Below are positions 46,173 through 58,199 of a stretch of DNA of 64,000 bases, piece after piece. The translations under genes and the position numbers were made by a program. The notes beneath the pieces are model-generated. The model ran no database searches and was not told the origin of the DNA. It saw only the letters and a program-made list of their open reading frames with translations. Where the stretch lies: contig JARDYH010000003.1 in NCBI GenBank assembly GCA_029215795.1, positions 67,836,109 through 67,900,108 on the forward strand. The letters run 5' to 3'. How positions within the stretch are numbered: position 1 is the stretch's first letter; each line of letters begins with the position of its first letter. This DNA comes from Anniella stebbinsi. Lineage: Eukaryota > Chordata > Lepidosauria > Squamata > Anniellidae.

Positions 46173-47954
46173 AAGGTTAACCATTATAGACAGACCATAC
46201 CAGGTCCTCTCATCACACCATACTCCTTCAAAAACAGTTGCAATTGGTCATTGTGGAGTTAAAGGTAGGACTTATTATTCGCTGGAGCAATACTTTCCTT
46301 GATGGTTGTTTTAAATTTCTGCCCAGTGTATTAGGACTTGTGTCTATTTATTAAAACTTAAGGGAATGTTTAAAAATATAAAAACTGCAAATATTTTAAA
46401 ATTTGAAGACACATCAATATTTGGACTAGAAGTGTGAAATCTGAAAACCATGGGGTTGAAGAGGGATTTTGGCAGAAAGGCAGGGAGAGCCATCTGCAAC
46501 ACTCGAATCTGGTCATCAATACTGATCAGAATCTATGACTGGAAATTCTTTACTGGTTATTAAGTACTTAAACATCTAGATGGTATTACACATTTTAATT
46601 TAATGAACTTAAAACAAATATGCCTACTGGATTCATTAAATTGTTGTGAAGAATAGGGCCAGCATCAGGGATCGGCACCATTCACAAGGTAACTGCCAAG
46701 ATCCCAGAATTTTACAAAGGCCCACTGGCCTCACTGACCAGTTGCTGAGATGCAGTAGGCTCTGGGAAATTTGGGCCCCATAGGATCCCTCCACTCTGCA
46801 TCGCAAGGAAGAACTGGCACTACCTCCAGTAACTCACCTACACTTTCACTCTAGGAATATTTGTATTTAAATTTATATTACAAGATTTTTAGGCCGACGT
46901 TAAGTCTGGAACCCTCTCAAAGTAACATGCAACCCAAGGTTGTTGCTAATTAAAAGATTCAGAGCCCTGGCCCACAGGACACCCATCTGCATTTGTTGAT
47001 GCGCATGTATATTTGTAAATATAGAAATTTGTACTAGGGTGTATTTAAATTTCACAGAAGACAAATGCAGTCAATTAATTTCTCATCCAGATAATCTGAA
47101 ATAAAATTTTCTTTTAATTTGTACCCTGTTCCAGATCTTTCCTAATCAATGGGATCCCCAAGCATATTTAGTTGCCATGGAGAAAGAGATTTGGGGGAAG
47201 GCGTTGCAGCATGATGGGAGGCTTAACCCTTCCTTCTCCAACTGCAACACCTCTTGAAAATCAGTCCCTGGATAAGCTTAGCAAAAATCCTTTCCAATGG
47301 CAGTAACGGCTCTTGGGAATAGATCAGGGGCCCTAGGCAATAGATTTGGGGCTGAAGCACTTATGGGCACTGGCCTAACAACGCATCTGCAAAATTGTGG
47401 GACATGTAGCTCTACTGCTGACTCTTTCTTTCTTTCTTTGTAGTATGGCAGGCAGAATTGGAGCCAGTGCTCAGCTCAAAGAGAGCAAATGAACCAGAGA
47501 ACAGGGGCTGTTCCTTGCGAAAGCAGCCCCTGCCTGCACTTGCTTACTACCTCCTCCTTCTCTCTGGGCAGCCAAGCTAGGAAAATTGGGCCCCGTGGAG
47601 ACCAAGCACTGACTGCTGCCTCTATTTACTCTGCAGATCTCTCTCTTTTTCTAGTAGTGCCACAGAAAGGACTGGGCCTACTGGGTCCAACCCCTCCCAT
47701 AGGCATGTGCAAGGGGTGTGCCCAGGCACACCCTAATGTCTCAGGCAATAAGCACCAAATTGAGGAAGCCATTGAGTAGGGAGCCAGAGGGGGATCTGGA
47801 GCAGCAGGAACGGCCCTCGGGCTGCTCCCCTGCCAACCTCCTCCCCCATCACTCCATTGCTCTCAGCAGCAGGAGCAAGAAGGAATCACTCTGCTGGGAG
47901 CCACACTTCAAAAGGACGAGGAGGGCCCCAGAGGGCTAATATCCTCTTGTAAGC

Positions 47955-48274
47955 TAGGCTGACCAGATAAAATCCAGGTCAGGGCTCATGAAACTTTAAC
48001 AGGGGTAGAGAGAAGGGAATTTCAGCCAGTGTCATTTGTATGCAATTAGTTCCTGGTGAAATTCCCTCTTCACCACAACAGTTAAAGGTGCAGGCACTAT
48101 ACTAGAGTGACCATATACAAAAGAAGGCACGGCCCCTGCAACTTTAACAGTTGTGATGAAAAGGGAATTTCACCAGGAACTAACTGCATACAAATGACAC
48201 TGGCTGAAATTCCCTTTTCTCTACAATTGTTAAAGTTACATGAGTCCTGACCTGGATTTTATCTGGTCACCCTA
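47955..48274. mobile_element. hAT-like MITE with 8-bp target duplication
   Basis: Starts TAGGCTGACCAGATAAA and ends with the inverted TTTATCTGGTCACCCTA. It is flanked by TTGTAAGC on both sides (47947-47954 and 48275-48282). The interior is largely palindromic (AACTTTAACA ... TGTTAAAGTT; GGGAATTTCA ... TGAAATTCCC). No coding capacity. Same family as 53461-53996 and the fragment at 3734-3938. Confidence 0.88.
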
Positions 48275-49438
48275 TTGTAAGCCCCTCCTCCGGCCAGTGT
48301 CATTACAAAACCCCACCAATGCTGGGGCTTGAGAAGCGCCTCCTCATTCCCCCCACACACATACACACACCTGAAATGGCCCTCCCGCAGTCAGGCAAGC
48401 CGAATGCAGAGTAGGGGCATCAGTATCTACAGTGTTGAATAAATAAAAATAATGTACTTTATGATCGAGTATTCAATAATGTTCACCTTTTTAAAAAAAA
48501 AACACCTGGGTGCACACCCTAATGAAATGTGCCTGCGCGCACTTATGCCCCCACCACATGGAAAGCAGAGAGAGAGAAAGCAGGTGTGCACGCGTGTAAT
48601 GAGAAGAGGGCAAAAAGCACTCGCCTTATCTTCTCACTTGCTCAGCTAGTGTGCGCTCTCCCCCGCTCTCGCTCTCTGTGACACACACACGGACGCACGC
48701 GCACGCACTGTGGCCCAAAGGCGGCGGGGGAGGGACACACCAGCAGACCCGGCAGCTCCTATTGTAAGGAGCAACCACAGGCTTCTTCCCCCTCGCTTGC
48801 TCACCTGCGAATAACCCCACTTTAGAGAAAGCACTCGCTACTTTCGAAGTCGTAGGGTCTTTTCGTACTTGCGAGGACGTGCAGGGCCCCGATCCGGATC
48901 CTAGCTTTGGAGGAGGTACATGGACCCGATCCGGATTGGGGTCCTCACGCCTGCAACATATAATATCAAACAATGGTCCACGAAAGCAAGCGAGACCCGC
49001 GGAGGGAAAGAGGGCAGGCACGCGAACAGAAGCCGCCGTTCCCCCTGCCCACTTTCCCGCCCACTCCCTACTCTCTCTTGGTGGTTCGGTGGGGAGGACT
49101 GGTCTGACTGGGCGGCAGAAGAGGACTCCCCCAACGCCACCAAAGGCATGTTGCAAAGGGTCCCCCTCATAAACTTGAGCCGCCCCTGGCTCAGTGGAGC
49201 TCCAGCAGTATGTTCCCAAACCCCACCGGCACACCATCTCCGGCTGCGTTTCGCCACAGGCGTCAACAGCAGCCCTCCAAGCGGTCACCAGTTTTCCCTC
49301 CGCCCGCCTCACTTCCAGGACCCCGCACGCCAAACTCCTGAGATTGAGCCTCGCTGGACCCCGTAGCACTCCTGCCACTCCTTCGCCTTCCATTTCTTCC
49401 TCATAACCCACTGGCTTAACTGCGGCGCTTCAACTCAC

Positions 49439-49580
49439 CGCTTTTCGGCGCTGGCACAACGCGGACGGCGGTGGGGGGAGGCAGAGGAAAAGGAGGCGGG
49501 CGCTCTGGTCACGTTTGACAGGGAAGAAAAAGAGCGCGTTCTCCCGCCCCTCGCAAAAGGGGGAGGATTGTTGTGAGCAA
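49439..49580 (-). other. IMMP2L: Candidate non-coding exon 1 of IMMP2L
   Basis: IMMP2L exon 2 carries only three untranslated bases, so a 5' non-coding exon is required upstream. On the minus strand, a GC-rich stretch ends in AAAAGCG followed by a consensus donor GTGAGT (49438-49433). It lies within the CpG island and directly downstream, in gene direction, of a perfect NRF-1 palindrome. The upper boundary (transcription start) is a guess. Another donor-like site, CGCAG followed by GTGAGC near 48802, is an alternative. Position and context support this, but no transcript evidence is available. The island could instead serve an unrelated gene on either strand. Confidence 0.38.
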
Positions 49581-49590
49581 TTAGGCAGAG

Positions 49591-49602
49591 TGCGCATGCG
49601 CA
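49591..49602. promoter_or_regulatory. Perfect NRF-1 binding site TGCGCATGCGCA
   Basis: The 12-bp palindrome TGCGCATGCGCA matches the NRF-1 consensus YGCGCAYGCGCR exactly. NRF-1 typically drives nuclear genes for mitochondrial proteins, which fits IMMP2L. It lies about 150 bp upstream, in gene direction, of the candidate exon 1 donor. The site is seen directly; its use is inferred. Confidence 0.6.
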
Positions 49603-49837
49603 CTCTTCCCCGCCTTTGTTTGGTCCGCCGCAGTTTCCCGGATAAAAGAAGCCCGGTGATCACTGCTGTGGGCTAAAGTTGCGTAATCAATGGGGTTGTT
49701 TGTCATATATTGAGGCAAAGGATGCGAATAAGAGACCGGAGCGTTGACTGGGAGGTCTTGTGTGGCAAGGGGAAGAAGAAACTCAACCGGAGAAGCATTT
49801 CTCTCCCCCACCCCCCTCCGCTGGGAAAGGCTAAACC

Positions 49838-49976
49838 AATCTTCCCCAAGCTGGTGCCTTCCAAATGTTTTGGATTTCAAGTCCCATCAGCCCCAGCCAA
49901 CATGGCCATGGGTCAGGAATGTTTTGGGGGTGTAGTCCAAAACATGGAGGGCATCAGGTTGGAAAAGCTGGGGCTA
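49838..49976. repeat. Palindromic CTTCCCCAACC repeat (copy 2)
   Basis: CTTCCCCAAGCTGGTGCCTT ... CCAAAACATGGAGGGCATCA, the same palindromic family as 42628. It borders the CpG island. Confidence 0.7.
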
Positions 49977-50449
49977 AGAGTATGTGTAGCTGCTCTACAG
50001 CAGGAATGCTATTAAGTAGGTTGGAAGAGCAACTCCGCTGCAGTATATCTTACAAATCCTATGCAATTATTCCTCCAAGAGCACCTTTAATCCCATTTCT
50101 GATATATTTTTTAACCACAATTAAGGTTACAATCCTATATACTTAAGAGTAACTCTCACTGAACTCAGTGGGCCTAAATCAACATGTATATTTTATTTAT
50201 TGGAAATGCTTCTTGGCTGCCTTTGAAGGCAGGTGCCCTCCCAAGGCAACATACAACACTAAGACACAATAAAAACTGGTGTGGTATTAAAAGGGGTAAA
50301 AACAATAAAAAACAGCAAAGCAGCAAACATTTCCAAAGATCAGAAAATAAAAGTTACAGAAGCCACAACTCAGTCTGGTGATTGCACTGTAAGTAAGACA
50401 TGTATGGGATTGAACATAATGTAAAAATAGTGGTGCTAGATCTCACCCA

Positions 50450-50800
50450 AGGTTAGAGCCATGCTGGTTCATACCAAGGGTCCATCTAGTCCAGCATTCT
50501 GTTAACACAGTGGCCAACAAGCTGTTGATCAGGAAACCACAATCAGGACTTAAGTGGAAAACACCTAGCCTGTGTTCCCCAGCAGCTGTTGTACATAGGC
50601 ATGCTGCTTCTAATACTGCAGGTAGCACACAACCATTAGGACTGATCCAGTATTCTGCTCCCATGGTGGCCAACCAGATGACCATATAACAGCTTCCTTC
50701 TGCTTGTGTTCCTCAGCAACTGATTCACAGGTAGTATAGTCATCATGACAAGCAGCCATTGATGGTATTATCCTAAAATGAATTAATCTAGCCCTTTTTT
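50450..50800 (-). mobile_element. CR1 LINE 3' end fragment
   Basis: Reverse complement of the same CR1 3' region: GCCATGCTGGTTCATACC, GGTCCATCTAGTCCAGCATTC, GTGGCCAACCAGATGACC. It contains a partial internal repeat of the CAGTGGCCAAC segment, so two pieces may be joined. Confidence 0.75.
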
Positions 50801-51892
50801 AAAGCTATCCAAGTTGTTGGCTATTACTATTATGGGGGGGGGGCTATCTACTTTTTTGCATTGTGCATAATTTAATACACTGACCTCTATCCATGAATAG
50901 GGTTGCATTGTAAATAAAAACAACACTGAAGAGTCTTGTGCTGTAAGTCTCAGTGAAATCAAGGGGCTTTTAATAATCAGCTTACCTCTCCATGGTCTGG
51001 AATTGCTGCTTTTTCCAAAATGTTAAGGAGAAATCTAAAATCCTGCCTGTGCTACTATAAAAGGCACATCTTTAAATATGCCCATAAAGCTCCATCTTCC
51101 TTTTATATCTTACAAAGAAGACAGAGCTTTATACCACTATTCTTTTCTTTTTTAAAAGTCACACACTAAGAAGCAAGCTGTGGTTGCTTCCAGATGAGGC
51201 TTTTATTGCCTTGCCTCATTCACATTCATCTACCATGTGTAACCCTCCTGTGTTTTCCCACCACTTCTTCCATCTTTTTTTCTTACTACAGAAAATCCAT
51301 TAAGGAGGGAAATACAGAACAGCTGCATAGCTTTTTATTATTATTATTATTGAGCTTCTTTAAACAAGCGCTTTATAGCACGCTCATCACTGGCACTGAC
51401 AGATGCTCGTGGGGCATTTTGACAATGCAATGATCCTGCAGTGCGTCTCCCATTCCATTTCCCAGGTTTAGTTTTTTTTTTTTAAAGGATCAGAAAATCT
51501 GACTCTTCTGAAAAATGTCAGGGTTTTATCGATATTTTCTGGCTTGTGCAAGAGAAGTTGTGCTATAAAACACTCACTAAAGGGTACTGTCTCATTAAAT
51601 GGCATTGAGGCTATACAAGCCACATGGTTGCTACTCTCTTCCTGGTGTAATTACAGCTTGTTGCAGAAGCAGAAGAGATGCAAGAAGCAAGCCATGGTAA
51701 GGGAATGTGAATTCCCACTCCCCACCCTGTCTGAAGGAGCTCGTTGGTAGCAGTAGGAGCCTTCCCTCCTGAAGCATCCTGTGTGTTGTGGACTTCTTGT
51801 GCACAGAAGCTGCTGAATGTGCTGATGGTTAGAGGACTCATGGCAAAACAAGATACAGCAGTGTCAAACCTGTGGGCAGAATCCCTATTGCG

Positions 51893-51966
51893 GCCTTCTC
51901 CAGCTTGGTCTTTTGGACTACAACTCCCATGATTCCTGACTATTGGCCACACTAGTTCCTGGCTCT
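51893..51966. repeat. Fragment of the palindromic CTTCCCCAACC repeat
   Basis: CTTCTCCAGCTTGGTCTTTT followed by GGACTACAACTCCCATGATTC and CTGACTATTGGCCACACT, half of the palindrome. Confidence 0.6.
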
Positions 51967-53099
51967 CGCCATTCACTATCGTGCTGCTCACAATTCACTA
52001 ATTTTTGAATATACATATGTGTTTATGTGAGGAAAAGAATCTGATCCCTTTGGCATAGGCCAAAAAACTCCTTTTGTTATGACAAGTAGATCATTTCTAT
52101 TTTACACCAACATGTGAAGGGTTAAATACCACATGATTAGAAGGAATGTTAGTAAATATCTTGTATCCCATTAAAAGAGCTTAGTTCTAAATCACTTCCC
52201 CTTATACATGTATTTTAAGGCTGTATAATTAACTGGTTACACGTTATTAGGCACTTGATGAAGTGTGAACAGACCAGTGATTAGTTTTCCTTATTTACAT
52301 TCTCCCCCACCCCACCCCCGCAAGTCAGAAATGACAGCAGGGTGTTTTTCGTCCTCTGTTTCCTTAACCAGATTTAAAAGTGATTTGTGAGGCCATTTTT
52401 TAATTCTTCCAATCCCATTAAAACCAAGAATCTGGGGAATCATAATCAAAATATAATAGGTGCTGAAACACAGGACACCACTTTTGACAAATATGCCTAA
52501 TCAGGTAGCCTGCAAGGATACTATTAACTGAGCATTTAGTACCACTTCCCAGCTTACTTTTTTAAAAATATGTAGCATGCTCTTTTGTGAGGCACGGCTG
52601 TGACTAAAAATATTGTTATAGCCATACTTAAGAGTTATACAAAATGGTACCTTCTCTCCCTCCCTCCCTCCCATGTCAGCTGATTGCAAAACTAGGTATT
52701 TTCTTTATGATTAACAATGTCTTCCCAAGATGATGTTTACCTGGAACCCCAGTGTAGAAGGCACCTGAAGGATGTGGACACTGTAAAAGGAGGAGTCTGA
52801 ACAGTGTGTGCGAGCTAGTAAGATTAAAAAGAGCAGTTAGGCCAGAGAAAGATTAATTTGTTTGATTCATGGGGGGTTTGAGAGCTGCTCTGAACCTGAA
52901 TTTATTGATGTTTTTTTACCTACCTGTTTTTGTGCTTTGATTTGTATTTTGTAATTGTCAGTTAGTTGCCTTGAGCACCATTTAACAAGCAAACAAGCAA
53001 ACAAACAGGTGTGGATGTCTGAAGGGCAAAAGCCTACACATCTCAAAAACTAGATGTGTAGGGTTTCTCCCTGCAGACATCCATGCATTAGGCATTAGA

Positions 53100-53455
53100 C
53101 ATCAGAACCGTATTATACCTGTCTTGTAAGACCTGCACTGGTTTCCAATTGATTTCTGGGCTCAATTCAAAGTGTTGGTTTGAACCTTTTAAGCCCTAAA
53201 TGGCTTAGGACCTATTACCTGTTAAGTTTGGAACCTTCCTGGTTATGAAGATCTACACGAGAGGCCCTCTTGATGATATCATTACTTGCAGAGGACCATT
53301 CATTGGACACACATGAAAGGAGTTTCGCCTGTATTGCTCCCAAATTGTGGAATGTACTGCGCCAAGAACTACAATTGGCACCTACTGAACTGACCTTTAG
53401 AAAAGGTGTGAAGACACATCTTTTTTAATCTACCCTTCTAAATGATGTAGCTGTC
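53100..53455 (+). mobile_element. Older L2-like LINE fragment
   Basis: Decayed C-terminal region (CTGCACTGGTTTCCAATTGA corresponds to the LHWLP-type motif; AATTGTGGAATGTACTGCG to the LWN-LP motif). It continues at 54004-54090 (TTGTACACTGCCTTGA) beyond the MITE inserted at 53461. Confidence 0.65.
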
Positions 53456-53460
53456 TTAAT

Positions 53461-53996
53461 TAGGCTGACCATATGAAAAGGAGGACAGGGCTCATGTAAC
53501 TTTAACAGTTGTAGAGAAAAGGGAATTTCAGCCAGTGTCATTTGTATGCAATTAGTTCCTGGTGAAATTCCCTCTTCATCACAACAGTTAAAGTTGCAGG
53601 GGCCCTGCCTTCTTTTGTATATGGTCACTCTAGTATAGTGCCTGCAACTTTAACTGTTGTGATGAAGAGGGAATTTCATCAGATACTAATTGCATGCCAG
53701 CTGAAATTCCCTTTTCTCTACAACTGTTAAAGTTACATGAGCCCTGTCCTCCTTTTCATATGGTCAGCCTATTCCTAGTGAAATTCCCTCTTCATCACAA
53801 CAGTTAAAGTTGCAGGGGCCCTGCTTTCTTTTGTATATGGTCACTCTAGTATAGTGCCCGCAACTTTAACTGTTGTGATGAAGAGGGAATTTCACGAGGA
53901 GCTAACTGCATACAAATGACACTGGCTGAAATTCCCTTTTCTCTACAACTGTTAAAGTTACATGAGCCCTGTCCTCCTTTTCATATGGTCAGCCTA
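53461..53996. mobile_element. Composite copy of the TAGGSTGACC MITE family
   Basis: One complete palindromic copy (53461-53772) followed by a second partial copy (to 53996). The whole is flanked by TCTTAAT (53454-53460 and 53997-54003), so it inserted as one unit or was duplicated afterwards. Both contain an internal inverted TAGAGTGACCATATAC motif that resembles the terminal repeat. It sits inside an older LINE fragment (53100-54080). Confidence 0.82.
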
Positions 53997-54591
53997 TCTT
54001 AATGTTTTATGGTTTTTTATGTTCTTGAGATTTTTATTGTGTTATGGTGTTATTGTTTTAAATTGTTGTACACTGCCTTGATACACTGCAATTGTTACCT
54101 GTACTGGTTGATACTTCTAACAGTGAACTTAGATGGTTGAGTGCCAACAGCATTGGAGCCTAAAGAAGGTCACTGATCAACAAGAGGGAGGTATTAGCAT
54201 GTATTGCAGAGTCCCAAAGGATACAGAAGTACAAAACAGAATATATATAATCTCCCAAAGGGGACAGCTACCTAAAAAAACACAATGAAGACTGAACATG
54301 CTCAGTGGATGATGCAGGGTCAGGGTGAGATTAGTTGTGTGATCTTGCTTGCCCAAAAAGGACTCATATCACCTTTAGTTCCTCTTCCAAGTATTTTTTC
54401 TTTAATTAAGCAGCCATAGTTTTTGGATAACCATGCACTCTTTCACTGCCAGTCTTCCTTGGCCAAAATTATTTTTAACAGCATAAGAGAAGCGATATGC
54501 TTTTCAAATGTGTCTTGAAACATTTCATTAAGTTTCAATATGTTTAAAAGCAGACAGGAATTCCCTCTGCATTCTGGTCATTCAAAGTTAT

Positions 54592-56389
54592 TAGGGGTGT
54601 GCACGGACCCCCCGGATCGGATCGGGACCCGGATCGGGACCTCCAATTTTGTCCCGGACCGGTTCGGACAAAATCGGAGGCCCCCCGGACCGGATCGAGT
54701 CCGATCCCGACCCAAAAATCGTAAATTTTTGGATCGGCCGCCATTTTTTTCCCCATAGACTTGCATTGCAATGCAAGTCTATGAGGAAAAAATGGCGGCG
54801 GGTGGCTGAGGGGGGGCCTAACTCCCTCCCCCCCCCGGGGCCGTCCGCTGTGGACGGCCCCGGCAGGTAAGCCCCCTCCCCCGCGCTCCCTACCCCCCCT
54901 GGGGCCGCCCGCTTCCATCCGCTGGCGCCCGCGGGCGCCAGCGGATAGAAGCGGACGGCTCCGGGGGGGGTAAGCCCCCTTCCCCGCCACTGCTTACCTT
55001 CTCGGCCCGTCCACTCCCGTCCGGCGCCGGCGGCTACTACCAGCGGGCTCCGCGGCCTACTCTCGAGTAGCGCGCCGGGTGATGACATCACCCGGCGCGC
55101 CACCCTGGAGTAGGCCGCGGAGCCTGCTGGTAGTAGTAGGCGCCGGCGCCGGGACGGGAGCCGCCGGGACGGGAAGGTAAGGGCCCCCCTCCCCCCTCCG
55201 CGCGCCCCCTCCTCCCCTCCACGCACCCCCTGCTTACCTTCCCGGCCCGGCGGCTCCCGTCCGGCGCCGGCGCCTACTACTACCAGCAGGCTCCGTGGCC
55301 TGCTCTAGAGTAGCGCGCCGGGTGATGACATCACCCGGCGCGCCACCCTAGAGCAGGCCGCGGAGCCTGCTGGTAGTAGTAGGCGCCGGCGCCGGGACGG
55401 GAGCCGACGGGACGGGAAGGTAAGGGCCCCCCTCCCCCCTCCGCGCGCCCCCTCCTCCCCTCCACGCACCCCCTGCTTACCTTCCCGGCCCGGCGGCTCC
55501 CGTCCGGCGCCGGCGCCTACTACTACCAGCAGGCTCCGCGGCCTGCTCTAGAGTAGCGCGCCGGGTGATGACATCACCCGGAGCGCCACCCTGGAGCAGG
55601 CCGCGGAGCCTGCTGGTAGTAGTAGGCGCCGGCGCCGGGACGGGAGCCGCCGGGATGGGAAGGTAAGGGCCCCCCTCCCCCCTCCGCGCGCCCCCTCCTC
55701 CCCTCCACGCACCCCCTGCTTACCTTCCCGGCCCGGCGGCTCCCGGCCGGCGCCTACTACTACCAGCAGGCTCCGCGGCCTGCTCTAGAGTAGCGCGCCG
55801 GGTGATGACATCACCCGGCGCGCCACCCTAGAGCAGGCCGCGGAGCCTGCTGGTAGTAGTAGGCGCCGGGACGGGAGCCGCCGGGACGGGAAGGTAAGGG
55901 CCCCCCTCCCCCCTCCGCGCGCCCCCTCCTCCCCTCCACGCACCCCCTGCTTACCTTCTCGGCCCGTCCGCTCCCGTCCGGGGCCGGCGGCTACCACCAG
56001 CAGGCTCCGCGGCCTGCTCTAGAGTAGCGCGCCGGGTGATGACATCACCCGGCGCGCCACCCTAGAGCAGGCCGCGGAGCCCGCTGGTAGTAGCTGCTAG
56101 TGCCGGACGGGAGCGGACGGGCCGAGAAGGTAAGCGCCCCCCTCCTCCCCCCCCCCGCTGTCCACTTTCATCGGCGGGCGCCCGCTGGCGCCCGCCAATG
56201 GAAGCGGCGGTGGGCGCCAGTGGGCGCCTGCCGATCCGCCGATCCGCCGAACCGGTTCGGAGCCTTTTCGGACCGGTTCGGATTGGATCGGCCGATCCAG
56301 CTGCGGGATCGGAAATCGGATAATTTATCCGATTTCCCACTGGACCGGACTCGGATCGTGGATCGGGTCCGATCCAGTGCACATCCCTA
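54592..56389. mobile_element. hAT-like non-autonomous element with a GC-rich palindromic array
   Basis: 1.8 kb flanked by the 8-bp duplication AAAGTTAT (54584-54591 and 56390-56397), with terminal inverted repeats TAGGGGTGTGCAC ... GTGCACATCCCTA. The size of the duplication fits hAT. The ends contain many GGATCGG repeats. The centre is very GC-rich and composed of ~240-bp units. The long ORFs across it (for example 55226-54591 minus) are artefacts of composition; no transposase is encoded. Confidence 0.85.
55020..56110. repeat. Five ~240-bp palindromic GC-rich units
   Basis: Each unit has inverted arms around a core GCGCGCCGGGTGATG-A-CATCACCCGGCGCGC, extended by CAGGCTCCGCGGCCTGCTC on one side and its complement on the other. 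The core GATGACATC recurs at 55081, 55323, 55567, 55803 and 56038 (spacings 242, 244, 236 and 235 bp). One copy has an A in place of C in the GGCGCGCC arm. Individual units are predicted to form large cruciforms. Confidence 0.88.
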
Positions 56390-58068
56390 AAAGTTATTAC
56401 AAGGTAATCCTGGAAAATTGGGTACGATGAGCAAGGAAAAGGTGAACTTTTTCTGACAGGGTAAATGCACCTTTGTTCCCTTTAGGCTGCATTATGTCAA
56501 ACCAGCATGAGTACGCTTTCAAAGGTTGTTAGCGGTAAAATGGGGATAGGGAAGCAGAGGTGGAATTCCAGTCAGGAAAGTAGAACAGCAAAAGGACAAA
56601 GGTTTTATAAATGGAAATATAAAAGGTTTCATTGTTTGGAAAGCGGCAAACAGGGAAAAATTAATAAGAGGTATGTTGGGACGTATAAGCGCTTAATAAT
56701 GTGTGGGTGAGATTCTGAAAGGAGAAATGGCAGTGAAAGCATTTCCCATCCAGAAACAATTAAGCTGTATCATTATGGAACACTGTGATTAGACTCCTGT
56801 GGAATTATTGGATGGTCATTTGTCCTAAAAGCAGCACACCATGGAGGAGGAGAATAGCAATTTCCCCCCTCTTTTACCTCCACTGCCATCTCGCTAAGCA
56901 TCCACAGCATACGCAGTACCATTGTTTTCTGCATTCCTAAAACAATTGCCTTTCACTCTTCAGCACAATAGCACAATGCTGGTTAATCAAAACGTTCTCC
57001 GAGCAAACAACACTGAGGGGACAAATATAATTAATTCACAGTCAACAGCAAGGAGCATGGCACAGCTGCTGGCATTACCAAAATGGGCTAAGGGACAGTT
57101 TTTCTTCACTTATTCTATACTATTGGGCTTTATCGTTTCATTTGAAATTGCGGCGGTTTTGTTTAATCATGGGCTTTTGTATGATTCAGATATATTTACA
57201 ACCAGGAAAATGACAGTGAAAGGGCTTTTGAAATTTGACTGTGTCTTTAAGAGTGCTATAGCTATTTATTTCCTCTTTCTGTCAGGTCTGACTAGAATTT
57301 CTAGGCCCTGACAAAAGAGAAATTGCACATTGGGGCTACCTGTATTATACTTCAGTAGTCACCTCTTCCTTCATAGCCTTGATCATACTCGCAGTTTTAA
57401 GCACACTCCCAGCAACTTTGATCCACATCTTCAGCGAGGGACTCACATGACGTTGTCCTGCTCGCACTGTCCTTGTGCCCTGAGTGTTCCATTTTTAGTT
57501 TCTATTTCGATTTAACCCTGAATGGACAAAGTCTGTTTCAGGCAAATTCAGGCAAGTTCAGCAGGCTGAGCTGAGGTATCAGAGCAAAATCGACCACGTG
57601 TGATTCAAAAGGCTACACTCGCATAGGAAACGGAGGGGAAACCCACAGAAGCAAACCGGGTAGGTGTGATAAAGACCGAAGCTTCTGAATCCTTCAATTC
57701 CAGATGCCAAACATCTGTATTGTTAGAATATAGCAAATAGAAGTTCCTGGGGTGTAGTGTTTACCTAGGTTTGGTTTCCTTTCAAGGGTGCCTTATCAGT
57801 GTTTTGTATATTTGCATTTATTTACAAATATGCAGGCTGCGCATAGGTGGAGTCATAGCTTAAATAATCTGATAGCCTAAATCCTTTGGTCTCATACCAG
57901 ATCTCCAAGGATTAAGAACCCCAAAATTCTGTTAGTTTAGTGTGGAATCCAAGGGGGCACTTACACCCCCGCCAATTCATTTCCACCCGCTAATTCTGTT
58001 GCACAAGCGGGACCCACAACTTACACAAGGGAAATTTAGCACTTCCTAGGGGAAGCCCCTAAATAAGC

Positions 58069-58166
58069 GGAAATGCTTGTTTCTGGAAGGAGGAAGGTTG
58101 GCAGAGCTCCTTTATGCAAGCTCCACCAATCTACCTCCTTCCAGAAACCAGCATTTCTGCTCGTTT
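58069..58166. repeat. Inverted repeat GAAATGCTTGTTTCTGG
   Basis: GCGGAAATGCTTGTTTCTGG-AAGGAGG at the left and CCTCCTT-CCAGAAACCAGCATTTC at the right are inverted partners around a ~45-bp loop. It lies directly before the CR1 copy at 58200. Confidence 0.65.
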
Positions 58167-58199
58167 TGGGTGTCCCTGGAAGCACTAAATCACAACTGC

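Larger units (their letters stand above)
24735..49438 (-). other. Inferred IMMP2L intron 1
   Basis: Spans from exon 2 up to the candidate exon 1. Its left end is certain (the exon 2 acceptor) and its right end depends on the exon 1 call. It contains the CR1 copy at 27.6-28.7 kb and the retrovirus/DIRS nest at 30.2-42.3 kb. The retrovirus is antisense to the gene and the DIRS copy is sense. MITEs lie at 45.8-46.2 and 48.0-48.3 kb. The stretches 25100-27470, 28670-30190, 42780-45800 and 46180-47940 hold no gene I can support. Confidence 0.6.
48600..49690 (-). promoter_or_regulatory. CpG island, inferred IMMP2L promoter region
   Basis: About 1.1 kb of GC-rich, CpG-dense DNA stands out from the AT-rich flanks and does not look like one of the repeat families in this window. 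It contains a perfect NRF-1 site, a splice donor on the minus strand and several GC boxes. A 261-codon minus ORF across it (48626-49411) is a product of GC bias: its residues are low-complexity R/P/G/S and resemble no family. IMMP2L is transcribed from right to left and its first coding exon lies about 24.7 kb downstream, so this is the natural promoter candidate. Orientation is inferred. Confidence 0.6.

Noticed and set aside
48626..49411. 261-codon minus ORF in the CpG island
   Set aside because: Stops are rare in GC-rich DNA; composition is low complexity and no domain is visible.
54544..55226. 148- and 211-codon minus ORFs
   Set aside because: They lie in the palindromic GC-rich array and read through its repeats; no transposase motif.
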